A stretch of 64,000 bases of DNA from Ruminococcus sp. Lineage in GTDB: Bacteria > Bacillota > Clostridia > Oscillospirales > Ruminococcaceae. Positions 57,309-64,000 of the stretch are shown one piece after another; the first letter of the stretch is position 1; each line of letters opens with the position of its first letter. The position numbers were made by a program, and so were the translations under genes. The stretch is taken from the NCBI GenBank assembly GCA_017484095.1, contig JAFUTU010000038.1, positions 1-64,000 on the forward strand. The letters run 5' to 3'. The notes beneath the pieces were generated by a model. It was not told the DNA's origin. It worked only from the letters and a program-made list of their open reading frames with translations, and ran no database searches.

Positions 57309-58462
57309 TATGTGTCAAATATCGAGACTAGCGTCTTGCCGACGAGGGCGCCGCTGTATCTGGCTTGATCTATGGAGTTCGCCTGGCTGCCTATCTCTAT
57401 GAGAAGAGAGCCGTTTGTAAGATCCTGATTGTAGTGGCGATAATCAAAAAGTATAGGTCTGGTCAGGCCGTTCCAGTCAGTTTCAAGAGCTGACTGAAAT
57501 GCACAGGCAAAGTGAAAATTCTGAATATAGTTCGGCATTCCCATGGTGCCGTCATCACAGCCGCTGATAAGCATTATCTGAGCGGCTTTTTTGCCGTTTA
57601 TCTCACAGACAGGTGCAAGCCGTGTGCCGTCGTCACGCTGGATGCCGTCGCGGTGAACATCTAAAACTATTTTTATGGACGGGTACTGTTCAAGAAGAGC
57701 TTGCACGCTCTCGCGGGAATCGTCGTAGGCATCGTTGTAGCTGGGGTGATCGTGAATGGTGCGGTCGTGGACATAGCCTATGCCTGCGCGGTCAAGCTCG
57801 GCACAGATGCTGTCACCTACGGAAACGATACTCATATCGGGATCGGTGGTCTTGCAGGAGAAGGAGGAATCATATGAGGTTTTTTCTGTTTGCTCAAAGG
57901 CTTCGGTCGTATGAGTGTGATATATGAGTATCTGAGGCTCGGCGGCAGTTTTTTCAAGTTCAAAGTCATAAGGCTTTTTGCTCTCTTCGTAAAGGTCAGA
58001 ATTTGACAGAGAGGTGCAGTTCTTTACTTGTCCGCCGTTATCAAGGTCAAAGTAGATATCCTCGGTATAGCCTGTGAAAAAGTATTCTGTGATAGGGCCG
58101 TCCTCGTTAGTGCCGTTTGAATACGGCAGCGCAGCCAATGACTGAGCGGAGGGCTCGGGCGACGGAAACTCGCAGGACTGAGGCTCAGTCTCCTCCTGTC
58201 TCGTATCGGGCTCGTCCGATGGAATATCCCACGCTATATTTGTATGGGATCTGTCCCAATAATAGCCGATATCTGTCGGCTTATCCGATGGGGCAGGCCT
58301 GAGTGCAGGCTCTTGCGAATAGCCTCCTGCTGAGAGCTTTGCTGCCAGCTCTGTCAGGGGCTTCATTTTTTCTGCGGCGCCCGAATACAGCCAGACTCCC
58401 CAGACGGTGACAGTACAGGCACACAGCAATGCGCCTGCTCTCAGAAAAGCAGCTTTTTGCAT
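57308..58462 (-). CDS. spoIIP: Stage II sporulation protein P
   Basis: The product has 384 residues from ATG 58462 (AGGAGG, spacing 7). One N-terminal membrane helix (about 5-27), a Pro/Glu-rich spacer, then the SpoIIP amidase/endopeptidase domain: ILIYHTHTTEAF, VGDSICAELDRAGI, IKIVLDVHRDG, and SLLIEIGSQANS. His, Asp and Glu metal ligands are present. SpoIIP degrades septal peptidoglycan with SpoIID during engulfment. Confidence 0.95.
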   Translation of the reverse strand: MQKAAFLRAGALLCACTVTVWGVWLYSGAAEKMKPLTELAAKLSAGGYSQEPALRPAPSDKPTDIGYYWDRSHTNIAWDIPSDEPDTRQEETEPQSCEFPSPEPSAQSLAALPYSNGTNEDGPITEYFFTGYTEDIYFDLDNGGQVKNCTSLSNSDLYEESKKPYDFELEKTAAEPQILIYHTHTTEAFEQTEKTSYDSSFSCKTTDPDMSIVSVGDSICAELDRAGIGYVHDRTIHDHPSYNDAYDDSRESVQALLEQYPSIKIVLDVHRDGIQRDDGTRLAPVCEINGKKAAQIMLISGCDDGTMGMPNYIQNFHFACAFQSALETDWNGLTRPILFDYRHYNQDLTNGSLLIEIGSQANSIDQARYSGALVGKTLVSIFDT

Positions 58463-58521
58463 CAATATTCCTCCTGTAAAGTCTTTTATATTATTCTATT
58501 CACGAAGGGAAAAATAAGAAC

Positions 58522-58550
58522 AAAAAAGACCGCCAAAATATTGACGGTCT
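58522..58550 (-). terminator. Terminator of the 49-residue protein gene
   Basis: On the minus strand AGACCGTC and GGCGGTCT pair (one G-T), then six T. Confidence 0.8.
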
Positions 58551-58558
58551 GAATTATT

Positions 58559-58708
58559 TTACTGCACTCCGCAGTCCTCATAGTCTTTCCATTGATCGTA
58601 ATAAGCTTTCTCCTCATAGTATTTATATACCAGAAATGCCGTGGATACTACCACCAGCAGAAGTGCTCCGAGAAGTTTCCAGAATGAACGCTTAGAAGAA
58701 TACTGCAT
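58559..58708 (-). CDS. 49-residue single-helix membrane protein
   Basis: ATG 58708 follows GGAAAGGACATG at good spacing. A basic start (MQYSSKRSFWK) precedes a hydrophobic helix (LLGALLLVVVSTAFLVY) and a Tyr/acidic tail (KYYEEKAYYDQWKDYEDCG). It has its own consensus promoter and terminator, so it is very probably a real gene. No family recognised. It lies between spoIIP and the glucosaminidase gene. Confidence 0.8.
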   Translation of the reverse strand: MQYSSKRSFWKLLGALLLVVVSTAFLVYKYYEEKAYYDQWKDYEDCGVQ

Positions 58709-58738
58709 ATTATCATGTCCTTTCCTTATCTTTCTGAT

Positions 58739-58767
58739 ATTATACTACTTTGCCGCCCGATTGTCAA
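58739..58767 (-). promoter_or_regulatory. Consensus promoter of the 49-residue protein gene
   Basis: On the minus strand TTGACA (58767-58762) and TATAAT (58744-58739), spacer 17. Confidence 0.9.
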
Positions 58768-58769
58768 GA

Positions 58770-60551
58770 CTAACGGCCGCTGACCTTTCTGAATATCATA
58801 AGAGCATCGGAAACGTCTACCTTGCCGTCGCCGTTATAATCTGCTCTTGTCTTCTGCTCTGCGGTAAGGGAAGCTCTGCCTGCGGTATAGCGGTTTATCA
58901 TAAGGCCGTCTACCACGGTGAGCTTATTGTCTCCGTCAACATCGCCCTTTGTATAGGCAGGTGCTGCTTTCTGTCTGGTTATGGTCAGGGTATAAACTGA
59001 TGATGTGCCGTTTTCGGCTGTGCAGATAACGCGCAGCACATTTGCACCCGTTTTGAGCTGTACCGTTCCGAATCCAGATACGTCAGCTGCATCATACTCG
59101 CTTATCGCAGTTATCGTTACCGATGAAGTGGTATCAGGTACTGTAGCGGTATATGAATATGTTCCCTTTGTAAAAGCAGGGGAGAGCTTTGCTCCCGAAA
59201 CTGACAGGGTCTTCAGATAGCTGTTTGAGTTTCCGCTGTCTGTCGGCTTTGAGCAAGCTGTATCAGGCATATTGTCATATACGGGTATCTTAAACTCCAT
59301 AGCGCCGTTCTTTATCTCATCGGAATATGCGTTTTTCAGGCTGACAGCCTCATTTGCCTGTCCGAAAACACAGGTCATATACTGATGATAATAGAGACCG
59401 TTGCCGCCGTCTACCATATCGAATTTCTGTAAATAAAGGGTGTCCTGTCCTTTTGTGATATAGCCGTTGCCTACGAAAACAGAGCCGCCGACTATCGACC
59501 TGTACTGGTTTGTCCAGGGAAGGAGGTAGGTCGGGTTTTCTGTCTTGGCATATTTACAGCCCATTTCTGCAGCTGACATAGTTGATGTTGCATATGCCAT
59601 TACGTCAAAGAAATTGAAATAGTTCTCGTAACCTTCCACTGTTCCCAGTGACTGAGGCGCACCGTATACGCCCTGCTCATTGCGGCACCTTGACGCCAGG
59701 TGATACGGAGAAACGCCCGATATGCTTGCCGCCTTCATAAAGGTAGAGGAATACGACTTTGTCTCACCTGTATCGGGGCAGGTATAATTGCCCGACATAA
59801 ATGTGCCCTCGAGTATCTTCCTGACGCCTGATTCTGTCTGATAGGAAGGGTCATATGAGAGGTTCTCAAACATAAATATGTAGGTATCGTTTATAAAATT
59901 GCGGGGGTCCATATAATACATTATGATCTGCTTTGATGCTGCCTGCCAGTACCAGCCGTCAAGACCGTACCAATAGCCCTCGTCATAATTATATGCGCCT
60001 TTCTCCATTGATTTCCACGAATCAAGAGCCCCGTCATGCACCAGATTTCTTCCGAGAACACATTCCTGTGCTACGGCAGTGTTCCAGTCAATACCGAGCT
60101 TCTGAGCTGTGAAGGTCCAATTCGGATGAAGCGAGTGCATAGTTCTCAGATAAGGCTTGTAGCTCTCGGGAAAACCCTGAGCGGTCATATATGCCTCAAA
60201 ATCTGAGCTTGCAGCTGCAGGCGCTGCCTGAGACGCAGAGGCGCTCTGTGTCTGAGAGGAGGAAACGATATCTATGTAATTAGACGCACAGTAGCCCGTA
60301 AGCTTTCCGGCTGTTATCTTATACCAGACACCGCCTTCACTGTCCTTGGCAGAACCGATGATCGTTACCTGCTGACCTTCGGTTATCTGTCCTACCTTAG
60401 AATATTCTGTTCCCGCACCCGATCTGACATTAAGCACATCACAGGTGCATCTGCCTGTTTTGTCTGCCGCAAATGCAGACACTGCCCCGACGCTGCCCAT
60501 AACAACAAGCAGCGCCAGTGACAGCAGTATTGAGATCAATCTCCTGCTCAT
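58770..60551 (-). CDS. Secreted SH3b-glucosaminidase with cadherin-like domain and C-terminal dockerin
   Basis: The product has 593 residues from ATG 60551 (AGAGGTG upstream). Signal peptide (1-29). SH3b domain (about 32-90: CDVLNVRSGAGTEYSKVGQI). Glucosaminidase domain (about 115-420) with the conserved KAASISGVSPYHLASRCRNEQG. Cadherin-like beta-sandwich (about 448-530: LSPAFTKGTYSYTATVP). Dockerin (about 535-593: GDVDGDNKLTVVDGLMINRY and ADYNGDGKVDVSDALMIFRK). It should cut peptidoglycan glycan chains and could be held at the surface by a cohesin, possibly the one encoded at 61033. Dockerins on wall hydrolases are unusual. Confidence 0.93.
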   Translation of the reverse strand: MSRRLISILLSLALLVVMGSVGAVSAFAADKTGRCTCDVLNVRSGAGTEYSKVGQITEGQQVTIIGSAKDSEGGVWYKITAGKLTGYCASNYIDIVSSSQTQSASASQAAPAAASSDFEAYMTAQGFPESYKPYLRTMHSLHPNWTFTAQKLGIDWNTAVAQECVLGRNLVHDGALDSWKSMEKGAYNYDEGYWYGLDGWYWQAASKQIIMYYMDPRNFINDTYIFMFENLSYDPSYQTESGVRKILEGTFMSGNYTCPDTGETKSYSSTFMKAASISGVSPYHLASRCRNEQGVYGAPQSLGTVEGYENYFNFFDVMAYATSTMSAAEMGCKYAKTENPTYLLPWTNQYRSIVGGSVFVGNGYITKGQDTLYLQKFDMVDGGNGLYYHQYMTCVFGQANEAVSLKNAYSDEIKNGAMEFKIPVYDNMPDTACSKPTDSGNSNSYLKTLSVSGAKLSPAFTKGTYSYTATVPDTTSSVTITAISEYDAADVSGFGTVQLKTGANVLRVICTAENGTSSVYTLTITRQKAAPAYTKGDVDGDNKLTVVDGLMINRYTAGRASLTAEQKTRADYNGDGKVDVSDALMIFRKVSGR

Positions 60552-60841
60552 TTCACTAACACCTCTTGGGATCTCCGACATTTTTACACAAGCTTTTGTA
60601 CATTTTTTTGTCTTTAGTACAAAAGATTACACTTATTATATTCAATCGCGAGGCGTTTGTCAAGAGGATTTTTATTAACAAAAAATTTACATATGAATAT
60701 TCTGGCAAGATTTTAAAATATTACAATTTGATTACAATACATTTTGTGGCCTGTCCCGAAATTCACCCATATATCTAGTGATTGCACTTTTTTACGAAAA
60801 AAATAGCCAAATTTTTTGCCTTAAATTCGCTGTTTTGACTA

Positions 60842-60870
60842 TTGACGACATATATTAAATAGGTTATAAT
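60842..60870 (+). promoter_or_regulatory. Sigma-A promoter of the cohesin protein gene
   Basis: TTGACG at 60842-60847 and TATAAT at 60865-60870, spacer 17. Upstream, 60552-60841 is A+T-rich and shows no gene. Confidence 0.82.
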
Positions 60871-60876
60871 TCAAAT

Positions 60877-60904
60877 TGCCGACAGGAAGAATTCGGCAGT
60901 TTTT
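60877..60904 (+). other. Stem-loop at the 5' end of the cohesin mRNA
   Basis: TGCCGA and TCGGCA pair around 10 bases, followed by GTTTTT. The expected transcript start is at or next to the first base of the stem, so it is more likely a stabilising 5' hairpin than an attenuator. About 125 more leader bases follow. Confidence 0.5.
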
Positions 60905-61032
60905 AACTTAATTGTCCGAAAATTTGTTCTTTTTAAAGATGAAAAATAAATGTTTAATAAATTAACAAAGCAAGCGTCAGCTGACTGATCAAGTCAGAGA
61001 GATGATCTTGAAATTCAAAAAGGAGGAATACG

Positions 61033-62778
61033 ATGAAGAGACTTAGAGTATGCAAGCCTGCGCTCGGAGCTGCAACGGCATTTCTTATGGTATCGTCGGT
61101 AATATCGATGGCGGCATCTGCTTCGGGCACGAATGAGATAAAGCTCAGGGCTGACAAGACTTCTGCCAATGCAGGAGACACCATAAATGTTACGGCGTCT
61201 ATAGCTCCTGACAAGACAGGTGTTGCGGGCTTTACCTTTGATATACATTTTGACCCTAACGATGTTGAGGTATATATACCTACTGATGATGAGCTTGGCG
61301 GAAAGTACAGTCTTGAGTCTGAGTATTCTGTCATTACCAATTACAGTGCCACCGAGGCATCTGTGAAGGTGGTGGGAGCTAACCTAAAGGGTGCGAACGT
61401 TACATCCGAAAGCGATGTGGCAATTGCAACATTCGTAGTTAAAGACGGTAATGACGGCAAGGCAGATTTCTGGATAGAGGTAGACACTCTTATAAAGGAG
61501 AGCGGAGAGGACTATGTTTCCGCAAGCTACAGCGCACCTACCAAGGCAAAGCCGATGGGTGTAAATATAGTTAAGGCTGAGGAGACTAAGGCTCCTGAGA
61601 CTACTACCACTACAGAGGCAACTACCAAGGCAACAACAAAGGCCACTACCACTAAGGCGACGACCACTACTACGACTACCACAACAACTACTACCACTAC
61701 AACTACAACAACTGCTCCCGAGACAGCTTATGAGACTGAGACCGAGAGCACTACCACGTCAGCTGCGCCTGTAGTTACCGAGGCGCCCGTTGTTACTTCG
61801 GCGGCACCTCAGACAACTCAGCTCACACTGACCACTACAAAGAAAAATTACGTAGTTACAGCGGCTCCTGCTGAGGAGGCTGCACAGAGCGAGAAGAAAA
61901 ACTATGTTGTAGAGAACACCGAAGAGACTGCTACTCCTGCGGAGGAGAGCGCTCAGACACAGAACGAGCAGACCGAACCCGTCAATATGAACGAGACTGC
62001 AAAGGCACTGTTTGACTATGTAGCAGGAGCAACAGGCTTTAACAGTGAAGAGACAGTTCAGTACAGCTTCAGGCTTTCGGATCATATCAGCGATTATTCA
62101 CAGAACTATGATATCAAGGTAAATATCGACACATCAGGCACTGTAAACGGTGCTGTAGGCGCAATGAGAGACGGTGAGTGGTCAAGCGAGCCTGCAAAGA
62201 CCTACGGTGACACCGAGGACAGCTGGACCTATGAGAACGTTGACCCAAACAACACCAGCGATCAGATATTTGTTCAGCTTTATTCGCTGAGTGCAAACGC
62301 TGAGTTCGAGATCGAGTCGATCGATATTATACCTGTCGGTTCTCATGAGTCGGCAGCGCACATCACTGCTGATGAGACTGCAGCTGTAGGTGAGACCGTC
62401 GCTGTAGACATCACAGAGGCAGTTGGCAAGACTGAGCCTGTGGAAAACGGCTCAGCGACTGTGCCTGTTGAGAGCAAAGAAGAAGCTAACACACAGACAG
62501 ACGATACACAGTCTCAGCTTAAGAGCGAGACTGAGGTCAAGACACAGCCCGTTATCAGCAACCCCGAAAGCGTTGCCGCGACCGAGGCGAAGGTAGCTGA
62601 GATGGAATCCTCGGCTGCTGAAAAAGACGCAGCAGCTGCTGCTGACAGCAAGAAAAATCCGAACACGGGCATTACAACAGTAAGAATGTTACTTACTGTT
62701 GCAGCTCTCGGAGAGATATTCTTTTCACTCTTCGTAGTCTTTTATAACAGATACATCTACAAAGACGACGAGGAATGA
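61033..62778 (+). CDS. Cell-surface single-cohesin protein with NPNTG anchor (scaffoldin-like)
   Basis: The product has 581 residues with AGGAGGA upstream. Signal peptide (1-31). Cohesin domain (about 34-180: NAGDTINVTASIAP, VAGFTFDIHFDPNDVEV, ATFVVKDGNDGKADFWI). Long Thr linker (about 189-260). A second beta-rich, CBM-like domain (about 318-437: YSFRLSDHISDYSQNYDIKV). Acidic spacer, then NPNTG (about 542), a hydrophobic helix and YIYKDDEE tail. KKNYVV occurs twice in the linker. It probably anchors dockerin proteins to the wall through sortase. Candidate partners are encoded at 10278 and 58770. Confidence 0.9.
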   Translation: MKRLRVCKPALGAATAFLMVSSVISMAASASGTNEIKLRADKTSANAGDTINVTASIAPDKTGVAGFTFDIHFDPNDVEVYIPTDDELGGKYSLESEYSVITNYSATEASVKVVGANLKGANVTSESDVAIATFVVKDGNDGKADFWIEVDTLIKESGEDYVSASYSAPTKAKPMGVNIVKAEETKAPETTTTTEATTKATTKATTTKATTTTTTTTTTTTTTTTTTAPETAYETETESTTTSAAPVVTEAPVVTSAAPQTTQLTLTTTKKNYVVTAAPAEEAAQSEKKNYVVENTEETATPAEESAQTQNEQTEPVNMNETAKALFDYVAGATGFNSEETVQYSFRLSDHISDYSQNYDIKVNIDTSGTVNGAVGAMRDGEWSSEPAKTYGDTEDSWTYENVDPNNTSDQIFVQLYSLSANAEFEIESIDIIPVGSHESAAHITADETAAVGETVAVDITEAVGKTEPVENGSATVPVESKEEANTQTDDTQSQLKSETEVKTQPVISNPESVAATEAKVAEMESSAAEKDAAAAADSKKNPNTGITTVRMLLTVAALGEIFFSLFVVFYNRYIYKDDEE

Positions 62779-62795
62779 GACACAACGGATCTGAA

Positions 62796-62831
62796 AAAGC
62801 ACCCCGAGCATTAAGGCTTGGGGTGCTTTTG
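62796..62831 (+). terminator. Rho-independent terminator
   Basis: AAAGCACCCC and GGGGTGCTTTT with an imperfect inner stem. Confidence 0.9.
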
Positions 62832-62835
62832 CTTA

Positions 62836-63828
62836 CTATCCTTCTGATGAGCTGTCTTCAGCCTGTGAGGAGCTGTCATCATAGTGTATGGGCTCTGTTT
62901 CAAGTCCCTGATCGTTAGTCTGTTCAGCTCTCTCGGTAAGGTCAGCGAGCATTTTTTCAAGGGTCTTCATGCTTTTTTCGTAGTTTTCCTGCATCGTCTC
63001 TTTTGAGTCGCCGAAAGTTGTAGTAGGGTACCTCATAGAAAGATGAACATCGTTAGGCATATTCTCAAATCTCAGCTCCTCGGCCAGAAATCCGAAGTTC
63101 AGGCTCAGACCGTCCTCGTCGATGTATTTGCTGTCAGGGAATCTTGACGGAAGAGTCGGATCCATAAGCTGCATAAATTCTTCGTCAGTGTTCGAGTCTG
63201 TGATGAAAAGAATGTCCTTTCCTTCCTGAAGGGCAGCCAGCAGCTTTGTGTTATCGGGGTCCTGTCCGAGATATCTTGATGTGTTCGGTCCCTGCGGAGC
63301 CATTATCACATCAACGTGTACATAGCCGTTGCCGTCAAGGTCTTCCGTATATTTTTCAAAGAACTCCTCAAGCTCCGCGTTTCTTGTCTCTAAGCCGTTA
63401 TTTGATATAACAACGACCGTAAGGTCAGCCTTTTCGCGCCTGAAAGTATCTATCAGGATAAAGATGAATGCCGCAAGCATAAACACGATGAAAATTATCA
63501 TAAATTTGTAGTGATATACAAAATTTGCGAGCCATGCCTTTCCGTGGAGCACTGTCTTTTCTTCGTGCTCTTCTTTGATAGTGGCCTCATCTTCATCTAT
63601 AACTCCTGATTTGAGCTTCATAAGCTCCAGCCGTTCACGTTTTAGCCTTTCCTCACGTTCCTTTTCGGCAAGCTTTTCAAGACGCTTCTTTTCTGCAAGC
63701 TGCTGCTCGTAAAGCTCCCTCTCGCGTTGTCTGGCAGCTCGTTCCTGATCGGCTAAGCTTTTTTCATATTCGTAATCTTCATCATCTATCAGGTTATCAC
63801 CTGTCTGGATGCCTTTTTTCTTTGACAA
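62836..63828 (-). CDS. Coiled-coil membrane protein with extracytoplasmic domain
   Basis: The product has 330 residues with a TTG start after GAGGGATAAAA. Cytoplasmic N-terminus with a highly charged coiled coil (about 20-75: RQRERELYEQQLAEKKRLEK). One membrane helix (about 108-128: FMIIFIVFMLAAFIFILI). An outside domain follows (about 133-305: DLTVVVISNNGLETRNAELE and DILFITDSN) that looks like an alpha/beta binding fold. A Ser/Asp tail ends it. No family recognised; function unknown. Confidence 0.75.
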   Translation of the reverse strand: MSKKKGIQTGDNLIDDEDYEYEKSLADQERAARQRERELYEQQLAEKKRLEKLAEKEREERLKRERLELMKLKSGVIDEDEATIKEEHEEKTVLHGKAWLANFVYHYKFMIIFIVFMLAAFIFILIDTFRREKADLTVVVISNNGLETRNAELEEFFEKYTEDLDGNGYVHVDVIMAPQGPNTSRYLGQDPDNTKLLAALQEGKDILFITDSNTDEEFMQLMDPTLPSRFPDSKYIDEDGLSLNFGFLAEELRFENMPNDVHLSMRYPTTTFGDSKETMQENYEKSMKTLEKMLADLTERAEQTNDQGLETEPIHYDDSSSQAEDSSSEG

Positions 63829-63990
63829 ATTTTATCCCTCCCCGGATAAATCTTACAACATTATACACTATGGTTATGAACTGCGTATTAACAAAAAATC
63901 AGATGTAATTTCATAAAAAATGACTATATACATCGGAGGAAATATCTAGTATAATAAGTGTATGGATCATAAATGAAAGGCGGGACTGCT

Positions 63991-64000
63991 ATGCTGAAAA
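63991..64000 (+). CDS. Start of a gene cut by the window end
   Basis: ATG at 63991 preceded by GAAAGGCGGG and, further up, a TATAAT at 63951. Only three codons (ATG CTG AAA) are visible, so nothing can be said about the product. Confidence 0.4.

Noticed and set aside
61660-61730. Run of Thr codons mistaken for a simple-sequence mobile or CRISPR-like array
   Set aside because: It is the coding Thr linker of the cohesin protein, with mixed ACA/ACT/ACC codons and no spacers.

Overview
The window reads as chromosome of a low-to-mid GC, spore-forming Clostridia member, most likely a Ruminococcus-type Oscillospiraceae. Reasons: cohesin and dockerin modules (cellulosome/amylosome parts), BspA-like leucine-rich repeats, GH5 and GH113 glycosidases, sporulation genes (spoVAD/AE, spoIIP, a SpoVB-like flippase), a SCIFF ranthipeptide pair, ricT, rqcP and GatCAB. 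Promoters are mostly sigma-A type with a 17-base spacer, and several share a TGTGC-TATAAT extended -10.

Layout. 1-2.6 kb: tail end of a phage-derived structural gene run (capsid-like C-terminus and four small or medium genes), closed by a terminator. 2.7-7.4 kb: hemolysin III family protein, alpha/beta hydrolase, an OmpR-type two-component pair and ricT. 7.4-13.1 kb: intergenic repeats, a dockerin gene remnant, a large NPGTG-anchored cohesin-like surface protein, a leucine-rich-repeat dockerin protein, and a 577-bp element with inverted termini and much RNA-like structure. 13.1-20.3 kb: argS, aconitase, a Tyr/Gln-rich membrane protein, a Uma2 protein, a small membrane protein and NADP-isocitrate dehydrogenase; with aconitase the last makes 2-oxoglutarate. 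20.4-22.1 kb: SCIFF precursor and its radical SAM maturase. 22.2-22.5 kb: a 33-residue hydrophobic peptide gene facing a convergent antisense promoter, laid out like the Fst/par type I toxin-antitoxin loci.

22.5-28.2 kb (minus strand): gatC, gatA, a gatB-aspartyl-tRNA synthetase fusion, and an Ogg-type glycosylase. 28.4-32.0 kb: DUF6062 protein, a DnaA-box-like cluster, aquaporin, cation/proton antiporter. 32.2-36.5 kb: deacetylase-like lipoprotein, chemotaxis receptor, phosphofructokinase. 36.9-41.1 kb (minus): acetyltransferase, a GGDEF/EAL protein with an internal gap, spoVAE, spoVAD. 41.3-43.7 kb: RlmA-type methyltransferase, GH113 enzyme, a 96-bp tandem repeat, thioesterase. 43.8-47.4 kb (minus): three consecutive NPxTG-anchored surface protein genes separated by near-identical hairpins. 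47.6-51.7 kb: queH, TPP riboswitch with thiT, an XRE regulator with operators and a divergent membrane protein, and an intracellular GH5 enzyme. 52-57.3 kb: initiator tRNA, sodium symporter, and a yabM-mazG-hup-rqcP block like that of Bacillus. 57.3-64 kb: spoIIP, a 49-residue membrane protein, a dockerin-bearing glucosaminidase, a cell-surface single-cohesin protein, a coiled-coil membrane protein and the first codons of one more gene.

How it fits together: the surface genes suggest a sortase-anchored cohesin platform that could dock the leucine-rich-repeat protein and the peptidoglycan hydrolase encoded nearby. The standout items are the GatB-AspRS fusion, the par-like peptide/antisense locus, and several apparently unnamed intergenic repeat families, one of which supplies the ribosome binding site of the SCIFF maturase. 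No sortase, integrase or CRISPR array was seen. All family calls are from reading motifs, not from database searches.
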